A stretch of DNA of 27,982 nucleotides from Thermoproteota archaeon. Its GTDB lineage: Archaea; Korarchaeota; Korarchaeia; B14-G2. Below, piece by piece: positions 14,395 through 21,823 of this stretch. Under the pieces are notes generated by a model. It ran no database searches. It worked only from the letters and a program-made list of their open reading frames with translations, and was not told where the DNA came from. Location of the stretch: contig QMWA01000005.1 in the NCBI GenBank assembly GCA_003661385.1, positions 1-27,982 on the forward strand, in the 5' to 3' direction. Each line of letters starts with the position of its first letter. The stretch's first letter is position 1. The translations under genes and the position numbers were made by a program.

Positions 14395-15063
14395 TTGGAG
14401 GTCACATACTATGGGCATGCAGCTGTGAAGGTCAAGTCAGATGTCAAGATGCTGTTTGACCCATGGATAGAGGAGAACCCGAAGTTTAGAGGCGAGCTCA
14501 AGGATGTCGAGGATGTCGATCTGGTGCTTGTCACACATGATCACGCCGACCATGGTTTCAGCGATGCAGTGAGGATATGCAAGAGGACTGGAGCAACTCT
14601 AGTTGGCATATTCGAGCTTGCATCTCAAGCTGAGGCTAGAGGAGTTAAGACGGCTGTTGGAGGGAATATAGGTGGGCCTATTAAGGTGAAGGGAGTTGAA
14701 GTCATCCTTACACCTGCAGTGCACTCCTGTTCAGCTGGCAGTCCAGTTGGCTTTGTGGTCTTGACTAGCGAGGGAGCAGTATACCATGCGGGGGATACAG
14801 GCCTCTTCTATGCAATGAAGCTCATAGGAGAGCTTTACAGGCCTAAGGTGGCCTTCCTTCCAGTTGGGGGCTTCTATACGATGGGCCCCAGGGAAGCAGC
14901 TAAGGCTGTCGAGCTTATATCACCTGAGAAAGTCGTGCCAATACACTGGGGGACATTTCCTGTACTAGAGGAAACACCAGATAGGTTCGTTGAGGAAGTG
15001 AAGAAGCTTGGAGTAGATACTGAGGTCATTGTGCTGAAGCCTGGAGAGAAAGCTGAGGTATAG
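14395..15063 (+). CDS. UPF0173 metal-dependent hydrolase (metallo-beta-lactamase fold)
   Basis: This 222-residue MBL-fold protein belongs to the UPF0173 / YtkL-like group. Metal ligands are visible in GHAAVKV near the start, [10 protein letters not shown] (HxHxDH), [15 protein letters not shown] and the C-terminal [10 protein letters not shown]. It is cytosolic, with no signal peptide. It starts with TTG at 14395 after GGAGGGGGTAGG. The KaiC-like gene begins 11 bases after its stop, so the two are cotranscribed. The natural substrate is unknown for the family; ring- or ester-hydrolysing activities are plausible. Confidence 0.88.
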   Translation: MEVTYYGHAAVKVKSDVKMLFDPWIEENPKFRGELKDVEDVDLVLVTHDHADHGFSDAVRICKRTGATLVGIFELASQAEARGVKTAVGGNIGGPIKVKGVEVILTPAVHSCSAGSPVGFVVLTSEGAVYHAGDTGLFYAMKLIGELYRPKVAFLPVGGFYTMGPREAAKAVELISPEKVVPIHWGTFPVLEETPDRFVEEVKKLGVDTEVIVLKPGEKAEV

Positions 15064-15074
15064 AGTGGGTAGCT

Positions 15075-15824
15075 ATGCCTATTGAGAGGGTTAAAACAGG
15101 GATACCGGGGCTTGATGAGGTGCTTCACGGAGGAATCCCGAGGAGAAACGTTGTACTGCTCTCGGGAGGCCCCGGAACAGGTAAATCCATATTTGGGCAG
15201 CAGTACTTATACAATGGGCTTAAGGCTGGTGAAAATGGCGTTCTAGTCGCATTAGAGGAGCATCCAGTCCAAATAAGGATAAACATGTCTCAGTTCGGCT
15301 GGCACATCCGCGAGTATGAGGAGCAGCATAGGTTTGCTATAGTGGATGCGTTTACAGGAGGGATAGGCGAGGCAGCTAAGCGAGAGAGGTATGTTGTGAG
15401 AGACCCTACAGATATCCCGCTGCTGATAGACATTGTGAGAACAGCTGTCAAGGAAAACGATGCCCAGAGGGTTGTCATAGATTCCGTGTCTACACTTTAC
15501 ATCACTAAGCCATCTATAGCGAGGGGAGTTGTCTTACAGCTGAAGAGGGTTCTTTCGGGCCTAGGGTGCACCTCGATACTGATATCCCAGGTGAGTGTAA
15601 CCGAGAGAGGGTTCGGTGGCCCTGGAGTAGAGCATGCTGCAGATGGTATCATAAGGCTTGACTTAGATGAAGCTGAAGGGAGGCTATGGAGGTCTATGAT
15701 AGTGTGGAAGATGAGAGGGACTAGCCACTCGATGCAGAGGCATCCATTTGACATCACAGACAAGGGTATAATAGTGTACCATGACAAGACACTTAGGATA
15801 TCGAGAGGTGTGGTTGAGGGGTGA
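15075..15824 (+). CDS. KaiC-like RecA-superfamily ATPase (single KaiC domain)
   Basis: This 249-residue single-domain KaiC/RadA-like ATPase has the start motif [19 protein letters not shown], the Walker A loop GGPGTGKS (about residues 31-38), the catalytic-Glu segment LVALEEHP and the Walker B strand [18 protein letters not shown] and a C-terminal basic segment complete it. Archaeal single-domain KaiC proteins have assorted signalling, motility or DNA-repair-related roles; none is a clock by itself. It is followed 4 bases later by an HTH/coiled-coil gene, so the two products may act together (inference). It starts with ATG at 15075 after GTGGGTAGCT. Family assignment is certain, role open. 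Confidence 0.92.
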   Translation: MPIERVKTGIPGLDEVLHGGIPRRNVVLLSGGPGTGKSIFGQQYLYNGLKAGENGVLVALEEHPVQIRINMSQFGWHIREYEEQHRFAIVDAFTGGIGEAAKRERYVVRDPTDIPLLIDIVRTAVKENDAQRVVIDSVSTLYITKPSIARGVVLQLKRVLSGLGCTSILISQVSVTERGFGGPGVEHAADGIIRLDLDEAEGRLWRSMIVWKMRGTSHSMQRHPFDITDKGIIVYHDKTLRISRGVVEG

Positions 15825-15828
15825 TCAC

Positions 15829-16392
15829 ATGACGGGAGAGGTCCCTCTTACTCCAGTCGGTAGGGAGGATATACATAAGCTTGAAGCTGCTCTCCTCGTC
15901 AACACGCTATTTAGGCCTGAGGTCTTAGAGGCTATAAGGTCGCCTGAGGAGAGGCTGACTTGGATTGATGCGCTAGCTGTGGCAGCTGGCGCGCTAGCTA
16001 GGGAGAAAGCTAGGATGAGCATCAGGGAGATAGCTGAGGACTTGGGTAGAACTGAAGCCACGATAAGAGCGCATCTCACTGGAAAGACTAAGGCAGGGCA
16101 GCTCGTAAAGAAGACTTATGAGGAGATGCTGAGGAAGGGAGGGGAGATAAGCTATATTTCACTCTTAGGCCTACCTGAGATTAGGGAGCTGGTGCTAGCT
16201 CTCGAAGAGGTCCATGGCGTGCTGAAGAAGGCTATGGATGCCCTCTCAAATCTGCTGAAGGAGCTTGAGAGGCTCACGGACATAGGTGGAGCTCTTAAGT
16301 CGCTTTCAGACCTCATAAGCGAGCTTAGGAACCTGACTGAGGCCACTCAGCGGCTGCTGGTGAGGCTAGGTGGAGAAAAGCAGGGCAGCTAG
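15829..16392 (+). CDS. HTH plus coiled-coil regulator-like protein linked to KaiC
   Basis: This 187-residue protein has a helical N-terminal domain with a helix-turn-helix at about residues 63-86 (MSIREIAEDLGRTEATIRAH, a good HTH pattern). GKTKAGQLVKKTYEEM follows, then a long amphipathic helical tail from about residue 112 with Leu heptads (ALEEVHGVLKKAMDALSNLL and onward), probably a coiled coil for oligomerisation. I chose ATG 15829, 4 bases after the KaiC stop, behind GAGGGGTGA. The upstream in-frame ATG at 15781 lies inside KaiC coding sequence. It overlaps the next gene by 23 bases. It is probably a DNA-binding partner or regulator of the adjacent KaiC-like ATPase. That pairing is inferred from context. 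Confidence 0.8.
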   Translation: MTGEVPLTPVGREDIHKLEAALLVNTLFRPEVLEAIRSPEERLTWIDALAVAAGALAREKARMSIREIAEDLGRTEATIRAHLTGKTKAGQLVKKTYEEMLRKGGEISYISLLGLPEIRELVLALEEVHGVLKKAMDALSNLLKELERLTDIGGALKSLSDLISELRNLTEATQRLLVRLGGEKQGS

Positions 16393-17197
16393 GCCCTTTA
16401 TTGGAGGCGCCGTGTACCACCTAGCCTGTAGGAAGGGAGATATAGGGAAGTACGTTCTGATGCCAGGAGACCCAGATAGAGTCGACAAGATAGCAAGCCA
16501 ATGGGATAGCTTTAGAGTGGTTTCAGAGCACAGGCAGTATAGGGTTTACAGCGGGGTATATAGGGGGGTGGAGGTTACAGCATGCTCTAGCGGGATAGGA
16601 GGGCCTTCAACTGCTATAGCTGTGGAGGAGCTAGCTCAGCTTGGCGCTGAGACCATAATAAGGGTAGGAAGCACTGGAGCTATACAGCCGGGAATAGAGT
16701 GCGGAGAGCTCGTGATATCCACTGCAGCAGTCAGACTAGATGGGGCAAGCAAGCAGTACATCATCCCAGAGTACCCAGCGGTAGCAAGCTATGAAGTAGT
16801 GCTAGCACTTATCGAGGCAGCAGAGCAGCTTGGTGTAAGATACCACGTCGGGATAACAGCTTCAACTGACAGCTTCTACACTGGACAAGGGAGACCTGGA
16901 TATGGCGGGTTCCAGCAGAGCTGGATGGAAAGCATACTGAGAGACCTGAGGAGAGCTAGAGTACTTAACTTCGAGATGGAGGCAGCTACACTCTTCACTC
17001 TATGCAGCATATTTGGGCTCAGAGCTGGCGCAGTGTGCGCTGTTTACGCTCAGCGTGTCAGCGACGAGTTCGAGGTTAAAGGCGAAGATGAGGCATGTAG
17101 GGTGGCGAATGAAGCAGTGAAGATCCTACATGAGATGGATGAAGAGAAATCTAGGGCTTCCAAGAGGTTCTGGCATCCATCTCTAGGCTCTCTATAG
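16370..17197 (+). CDS. udp: Uridine phosphorylase
   Basis: This PNP_UDP_1-family enzyme cleaves uridine with phosphate to uracil and ribose-1-phosphate in nucleoside salvage. The 275 residues show VLMPGDPDRVDKIA, SSGIGGPSTAIAVEELAQLG, IRVGSTGAIQPG and the ribose/base-site segment VLNFEMEAATLFTLC, typical of the uridine phosphorylase subgroup. It also has the insert-like SFYTGQGRPGYGG. It starts with GTG at 16370, within the end of the HTH gene (23-base overlap), so translation is probably coupled. Its last 6 bases overlap the convergent thymidylate kinase gene. Activity on other nucleosides is possible. Confidence 0.9.
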   Translation: MEKSRAARPFIGGAVYHLACRKGDIGKYVLMPGDPDRVDKIASQWDSFRVVSEHRQYRVYSGVYRGVEVTACSSGIGGPSTAIAVEELAQLGAETIIRVGSTGAIQPGIECGELVISTAAVRLDGASKQYIIPEYPAVASYEVVLALIEAAEQLGVRYHVGITASTDSFYTGQGRPGYGGFQQSWMESILRDLRRARVLNFEMEAATLFTLCSIFGLRAGAVCAVYAQRVSDEFEVKGEDEACRVANEAVKILHEMDEEKSRASKRFWHPSLGSL

Positions 17198-17782
17198 GAT
17201 GCTGGCTATGGCCTTTACTATCTCCCTAGAGACAGCCTCAATTGGAGGAGAGCTATCTACTATAATGCAGCCCTCTTCTCTAGCAAGCTCTAGGTACCTA
17301 GCTCTCACCTGCGAGAGCACATCCAGCTTCTCAAACAGCTCTAGCCTCCCTCTCTGCTGCCTGAGCTTTCGCTCGATGGCTATCCTGGGGTCTATGTCCA
17401 GTAGGATTGTTAGGTCAGGTCTTCCAACTTGGCTATTTATAGCACGGATCCAGTTGATGTCAACATGAAGAGACTGGTAGGCGTAAGATGAAAGCAGGTA
17501 TCTCTCACAGACGACATCACGGCCTGCTTCTAGGCTTGGAAGGATCAGCTTGTAGTAGTGCTCCACTCTGTCGGCTGCAAACAGCAGGGCTAGAGCCCTC
17601 ATACCGACTTTTACTTCCCCTCTGAGAGCTTGCCTTATCAGGGAGCCTATGGGGCCTTCTGTCGGCTCAGCCGTTTTTACCACCACCCTCCCAGCTCTCT
17701 CAAGCCACTCTGCTGCTATCCTAGCTTGGGTTGATACACCAGCTCCATCTATGCCCTCGAGCACTATGAAAAGCCCCCTCAA
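17192..17782 (-). CDS. tmk: Thymidylate kinase with altered Walker A (Lys replaced by Val)
   Basis: This dTMP kinase phosphorylates dTMP to dTDP for DNA synthesis. The product has 196 residues from TTG at 17782 (RGLFIVLEGIDGAG), preceded by GGGGTGG. An ATG far upstream at 17899 would add an unrelated 39-residue N-terminus and intrude on purB, so I reject it. Family motifs are VVCERYLLSSYAYQ (the DRY/ERY element), LDIDPRIAIERK and ELFEKLDVLSQVRARY. The P-loop reads EGIDGAGVSTQ, where the family normally has GxGKST. The Walker lysine is replaced by Val (codon GTA), which a single base error from AAA/AAG cannot produce. The rest is well conserved, so the enzyme is probably still functional or specialised. 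Confidence 0.88.
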   Translation of the reverse strand: MRGLFIVLEGIDGAGVSTQARIAAEWLERAGRVVVKTAEPTEGPIGSLIRQALRGEVKVGMRALALLFAADRVEHYYKLILPSLEAGRDVVCERYLLSSYAYQSLHVDINWIRAINSQVGRPDLTILLDIDPRIAIERKLRQQRGRLELFEKLDVLSQVRARYLELAREEGCIIVDSSPPIEAVSREIVKAIASIL

Positions 17783-17881
17783 AGTCCACCCCGAGATGCC
17801 TGTCTGCAGCCACTCAGCGGCTGCTAATTGCCTTGTGTTAAAAGTAATAAAGGTACTTCGTCTACTGCTGCTGGTTGCTCT
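17783..17881. promoter_or_regulatory. Divergent tmk / purB intergenic region with TATA-like element
   Basis: This 99-base gap separates the chosen starts of tmk (17782, minus strand) and purB (17882, plus strand). TTAAAAGTAA at 17838-17847 is 35-44 bases before the purB ATG and is the likely TATA box for that gene. A 6-bp hairpin (GCAGCC at 17806-17811 with GGCTGC at 17819-17824) lies in the presumed tmk leader. Nothing else is evident. Confidence 0.45.
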
Positions 17882-19252
17882 ATGAGAGAAGTAGTGCACC
17901 CGGTTGACTACAGGTATGGGTCAAGGGAGATGAGGCGTGTCTTCAGCAGAGAGCATAGGCTTGAGCTCATGCTAAGGGTTGAGGCTGCGCTAGCTGAAGC
18001 TCATGCTGAGATCGGGAATATACCTAAGTGGGCTGCTAGAGTCATCTCGGAGAAAGCTACACCTGAGCATGTGAAGCTGGAGAGGGTTGATGAGATAGAG
18101 AGGGAGATAAAGCATGAGACCATGGCTGTCGTGAAAGCTCTAGCAGAGGTATGCGGCAAAGCAGGAGGCTATGTGCACTTTGGAGCGACATCAAACGACA
18201 TACTCGACTGCACGCTTGCTATTCAGCTTAAGGAGGCCTCAAAGATCATCGAAGGCAGGCTGATGGAGCTCCTCAGGGAGCTAGCTAGGCTAGCCATGGA
18301 GTACAGGAGTACGCCTTGCCTTGGGCGTACCCATGGGATGGCTGCCTTACCTGTGACTTTCGGGTTTAAGATGGCGGGTTTTGCATCAGAGTTCACGAGG
18401 CATTTGAGTAGGCTGCGTGACGTAGCGGGTAGAGTTTGTGTCGGGAAGATGAGTGGGGCTGTAGGCACTATGGCTGAGTTCGGTGAGAACGGGCTTGAGC
18501 TTCAGAGGAGGGTTATGAGCAAGCTTGGCATCAAGTCTGCTGAGATATCTACTCAGATAGTCCCAAGAGACCTCCTCGCGGAGTTTATCTGCTACCTAGG
18601 CTTGCTCTCCTCCAGCCTAGACAAACTAGCCAATGAAGTGAGGAACCTGCAGAGGACAGAGGTAGGGGAGGTTGAGGAGCCGTTTGAGAGGGAGAGACAG
18701 GTTGGCAGCTCTACCATGCCCCACAAGAGGAATCCTATTAGCTGTGAGAGGGTGTGCGGGCTGGCTAGAGTGCTCAGGGGGCTTGTAGTAGCTGCTCTGG
18801 AGAACGTGGTCCTGGAACATGAAAGGGACTTGACTAACAGCTCATGTGAGCGGGCTGTAGTACCTGAAGCCTGCCTTCTAGTTGATGAGCAGCTGAGGAC
18901 TATGGTCAGAGTTCTTAAGGGACTTGTGGTGCACGAGGATAGAATGCTTAGGAACTTGCTTTCTGCTGGAGATCTGATAATGGCGGAAGCTATCATGCTT
19001 GAGGCTGTGAGGAGGGGAGCTGACAGGCAGAGGATGCATGAAGTAGTCAGGCAGCTGGCTATGGAGGCTATTGAGAGCAGCAGGAGCTTCAGGGAGCTGT
19101 TAAAACAGAGCAGTGAGGTCAGGAGGTACTTCACTGAGAGGGAGATAGATGACATCTTGGATCCACGAAGGTATACTGGGCTTGCTGCTGAGCTGGCTGA
19201 GATGGTCGCTAAGTCAGTTATGGAGGCTCTAGGTGCTGAGGAAGTCGCTTAG
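17882..19252 (+). CDS. purB: Adenylosuccinate lyase
   Basis: This fumarase/aspartase-superfamily enzyme acts twice in purine synthesis, splitting SAICAR and adenylosuccinate and releasing fumarate. The 456-residue product has DYRYGSREMRRVFS at the start, VHFGATSNDILDCTLA, GRTHGMAALPVTFGFKMA and the superfamily signature GSSTMPHKRNPIS, then EHERDLTNSSCERAVVPEAC. ATG 17882 is preferred over the in-frame ATG at 17828, whose 18-residue extension is not family-like and covers the promoter. Released fumarate could feed the fumarase encoded elsewhere in the window. The 3' end overlaps hel308 by 24 bases on the opposite strand. Confidence 0.94.
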   Translation: MREVVHPVDYRYGSREMRRVFSREHRLELMLRVEAALAEAHAEIGNIPKWAARVISEKATPEHVKLERVDEIEREIKHETMAVVKALAEVCGKAGGYVHFGATSNDILDCTLAIQLKEASKIIEGRLMELLRELARLAMEYRSTPCLGRTHGMAALPVTFGFKMAGFASEFTRHLSRLRDVAGRVCVGKMSGAVGTMAEFGENGLELQRRVMSKLGIKSAEISTQIVPRDLLAEFICYLGLLSSSLDKLANEVRNLQRTEVGEVEEPFERERQVGSSTMPHKRNPISCERVCGLARVLRGLVVAALENVVLEHERDLTNSSCERAVVPEACLLVDEQLRTMVRVLKGLVVHEDRMLRNLLSAGDLIMAEAIMLEAVRRGADRQRMHEVVRQLAMEAIESSRSFRELLKQSSEVRRYFTEREIDDILDPRRYTGLAAELAEMVAKSVMEALGAEEVA

Positions 19253-21823
19253 TGTCCTCTTCTCGGCTTCTATGACAGGCTCATGCTCCACACCGAGTTG
19301 GCTGAGTATGCTTGCAGCTATCCTCCTCCCTATGCCAGGCACCCTCGCCAGCTCATCTATGCTAGCTGAGGCTAGGTCACTTAGAGACCTGTATCCTGCT
19401 TCATAGAGCCTTCTCGCCCTTACTCTGCCTACCCCCTCCAGCCTCACTAGCTCTAGGAGCTCTTCTCTAACCCCATATCTCACTCTCCTCTCGAGCTTGG
19501 AGATTAGCATGGACTCCTCTACTAAGCCTAGAGCTTTAGCTATCATTGAAGCTGCCTTCAGCAGCCAGCTTGCAGAATCGACTATTCTCGCTAGGTCTCC
19601 TAGCTGGACGTTCAGCTTCTCCTCGATTTCTCTCTCACTTTCCTCGTTTATCCAGCTCATGAGAGCAGCTGTCTTCTTGACAGCTGACAGGAACTCACCG
19701 TACTCTAGCTCATCTAGGGCAGTAGACACCTCAGGCTGGGGCAATTCATCTGAGTGAGCGTAGTAGAAGTCTAGGAGCCTTCTGACCTCGCTTCTCCTAA
19801 CTGGCAGGTCCTCCATATCTGGTGCTGATGCCACCATGTACATGAAGGATATGGGCGTCTTCTTGGATTCGTGCAGCATACGCCTGAACAAGCTTGCTGA
19901 CTTTGGGTCGATGTACGATTTGGCTGTGGCCTGGCCTAATCTGGTTGCTGAAAGCAGGCTGTTTTCCTCTGATATGAAGCTATCAGCAGCTAGGTAGCTT
20001 ATCACCTTGGTGATGCTCTTCTCCACAGCCTTCTTACCGTACTGGACTGCGAACAACGTCTTTGAGAACCTGAGGATTACTTCACCTTGAGCCAGCGGCC
20101 CCCATGTCGCTATCATGCCTAACACATGCGACCTCAAAGCTGGGGGGTTAGAGAGCTTTGACTCTATTGGCTCAGGCTCCCCTCTTATGTAGCTCTCGAG
20201 GAGAGCATCTAGCTCGGCTCTAGACCTGGCTACTATCACAGCCTCTCCTATTTCATCGTATCCTGGCCTACCAGCTCTGCCACAGTTGTGGACGACTACC
20301 CCCTCCGTGATGTAAGCCGGAGTTGGAGCTAGAGTCAGGTTGTACACTCTCTCAGGGTAGCTTAGCTCATGTGTCCATGATACCCTAGCCCACCTGACTT
20401 TGCCGTCCTTGATCACTGCTATCTTGGATTTCTTAGAGAGCGAGGCAGCTGGAGCCCATCCTGTAGGCGTTAGAACAGGGTGCTCTGGGGTTAGGGTTAT
20501 GTAGCTGCTGCCTGCCTTGACCTCTATGACACGGTTAGCTATCCTGCTGCCTGCTCTAGCTATGTAGCTGACACCGGTGTTAGGGCTGGGAGATAGCACA
20601 GCTTCTCCAGGACTCAAGTTCCTGATTTCAACTAGCCCCTGTGGCGTACATACCCTCAAGTCTCCTGGCATGCACATTTGCTTGTACTCCATTACGGGTA
20701 TAGGCCTCTGCCCTATTCCAGCTTCATATCTCCTGTAGTCTCTGATCACCACCAGCCTAGCTGGTAGGTTTACTCCAGCTGCCAGAGTTGGCGTTGAACA
20801 CACTACCTTGATACATCCCTCTCTAAACAGCTCCTCGACAGCTCTTCTGGCTTCGTGGGGGAGCCCTGCGTGGTGGAACGCTATGCCATACTTCATGCAG
20901 TCTGCTAGCTCTATTGTGGTTGGGGTTGCTGGGATCTTGTCCTCTAGCTCTCTTATCATGGAGTATACTCTCTCAGCTTCCTTTCGTGAAAGTATCCTCT
21001 TGAGGCGGCGAGATAGTCTCATAGCAGCCTTCTGAGCTCTAGACCTGCTTCCATAGAAGACTAGTGCTTGCCCTCCCTTCTTTATGTAATGCCTTACCAG
21101 CACTTCTACTGGGGGAGCTGACCGCTTAGCTTCTGAAAGAGGCTTAGTGCCTGCAGGGTAGTAGATTGACCCATTTAGGTAGACACCTTCCAGCAGTGGG
21201 ATAGGCCTCCAGTCGCTTACTACAGGCTCTGCTTCAAGCCACCTCGCTAGCTCGCTTGCGTTGGATACTGTTGCGCTCAGCCCTATTACCTGGCAGCTTG
21301 GAGCCTCGGTCTTCAGGTTAGCTACTATGACCTCGAGGGTACCACCTCTTGTCTCGCTTGAGGTGAGGTGTATCTCGTCCAGGACCACGCACGTTAGTGC
21401 CTGCAGCATGCGGGGGCTATGCCTTGTGAGTGAGTCGAACTTCTCGTATGTCATGACAAGCAAGTCGCTCTTACCTGGGTCTGTGTCTCTAGACGTGTAG
21501 TCACCGAGGCTTATTGAGACCTTCACTCCGAGCTCGCTGTATGTCCTCTGGAACTTATCGTACTTCTCACTAGCTATGGCCTTTAGTGGAGCAAGATACA
21601 CTGCTCTTCCCCCTCTTAGTATGCTGCTCACTGCAGCTATCTCTCCCACTAGGGTCTTTCCGCTAGCTGTTGGCGCAGCTAGGAGGATGCTCTTGCCATC
21701 TAGTACACCGTGCTTGATGGCCTGCTCTTGAGGAGGGTAGAGCTCCCTGTATCCTGCTTTCAGAAGAGCTTTCTTGAGAGCAGGCTCTATTGGAAGATCT
21801 TCAACTAGCATCTTGACTACCAT
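19229..21823 (-). CDS. hel308: Hel308-type superfamily 2 DNA helicase, interrupted by an intein
   Basis: Hel308 is a 3'-5' ATP-dependent helicase that acts at stalled forks and in recombination. The precursor is 864 residues. Removing a 130-residue intein (residues 384-513) leaves 734, normal for the family. Visible are the Q-motif region (YPPQEQAI), Walker A APTASGKT (about 50-57), DEIH at 149-152, motif [11 protein letters not shown], motif IV-like [12 protein letters not shown], and motif [13 protein letters not shown], split by the intein. The C-terminal helix-hairpin-helix reads [15 protein letters not shown] and [15 protein letters not shown] 21823 overlaps the end of mcm by 7 bases behind GAGGA, so it is cotranscribed with gins23-mcm. 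It overlaps purB by 24 bases at its 3' end. Confidence 0.95.
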   Translation of the reverse strand: MVVKMLVEDLPIEPALKKALLKAGYRELYPPQEQAIKHGVLDGKSILLAAPTASGKTLVGEIAAVSSILRGGRAVYLAPLKAIASEKYDKFQRTYSELGVKVSISLGDYTSRDTDPGKSDLLVMTYEKFDSLTRHSPRMLQALTCVVLDEIHLTSSETRGGTLEVIVANLKTEAPSCQVIGLSATVSNASELARWLEAEPVVSDWRPIPLLEGVYLNGSIYYPAGTKPLSEAKRSAPPVEVLVRHYIKKGGQALVFYGSRSRAQKAAMRLSRRLKRILSRKEAERVYSMIRELEDKIPATPTTIELADCMKYGIAFHHAGLPHEARRAVEELFREGCIKVVCSTPTLAAGVNLPARLVVIRDYRRYEAGIGQRPIPVMEYKQMCMPGDLRVCTPQGLVEIRNLSPGEAVLSPSPNTGVSYIARAGSRIANRVIEVKAGSSYITLTPEHPVLTPTGWAPAASLSKKSKIAVIKDGKVRWARVSWTHELSYPERVYNLTLAPTPAYITEGVVVHNCGRAGRPGYDEIGEAVIVARSRAELDALLESYIRGEPEPIESKLSNPPALRSHVLGMIATWGPLAQGEVILRFSKTLFAVQYGKKAVEKSITKVISYLAADSFISEENSLLSATRLGQATAKSYIDPKSASLFRRMLHESKKTPISFMYMVASAPDMEDLPVRRSEVRRLLDFYYAHSDELPQPEVSTALDELEYGEFLSAVKKTAALMSWINEESEREIEEKLNVQLGDLARIVDSASWLLKAASMIAKALGLVEESMLISKLERRVRYGVREELLELVRLEGVGRVRARRLYEAGYRSLSDLASASIDELARVPGIGRRIAASILSQLGVEHEPVIEAEKRTLSDFLST
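20285..20674 (-). mobile_element. Minimal Hel308 intein (130 aa, no endonuclease)
   Basis: This in-frame intein starts at Cys (residue 384, [17 protein letters not shown], block A) and ends with VVVHN before the extein residue Cys+1 of CGRAGRPG. Block B is LTPEHPVL, with the conserved TxxH. Blocks F and G are [22 protein letters not shown] split at the end as His-Asn. No LAGLIDADG domain is present; only about 30 residues join the splicing halves. The insertion splits helicase motif VI, where Hel308 usually reads QMAGRAGRP; the Ala position is the catalytic Cys+1 here. At 130 residues it is near the lower size limit known for natural inteins. All splicing residues look intact, so it is probably active. 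Confidence 0.93.

Noticed and set aside
17828-17881. 18-residue N-terminal extension of adenylosuccinate lyase
   Set aside because: It covers the TATA-like element and is not family-like. ATG 17882 directly precedes the conserved N-terminus.
17783-17899. N-terminal extension of thymidylate kinase to an ATG at 17899
   Set aside because: The extension is unrelated to Tmk and overlaps the start of purB. The family begins at the TTG just before RGLFIVLEG.
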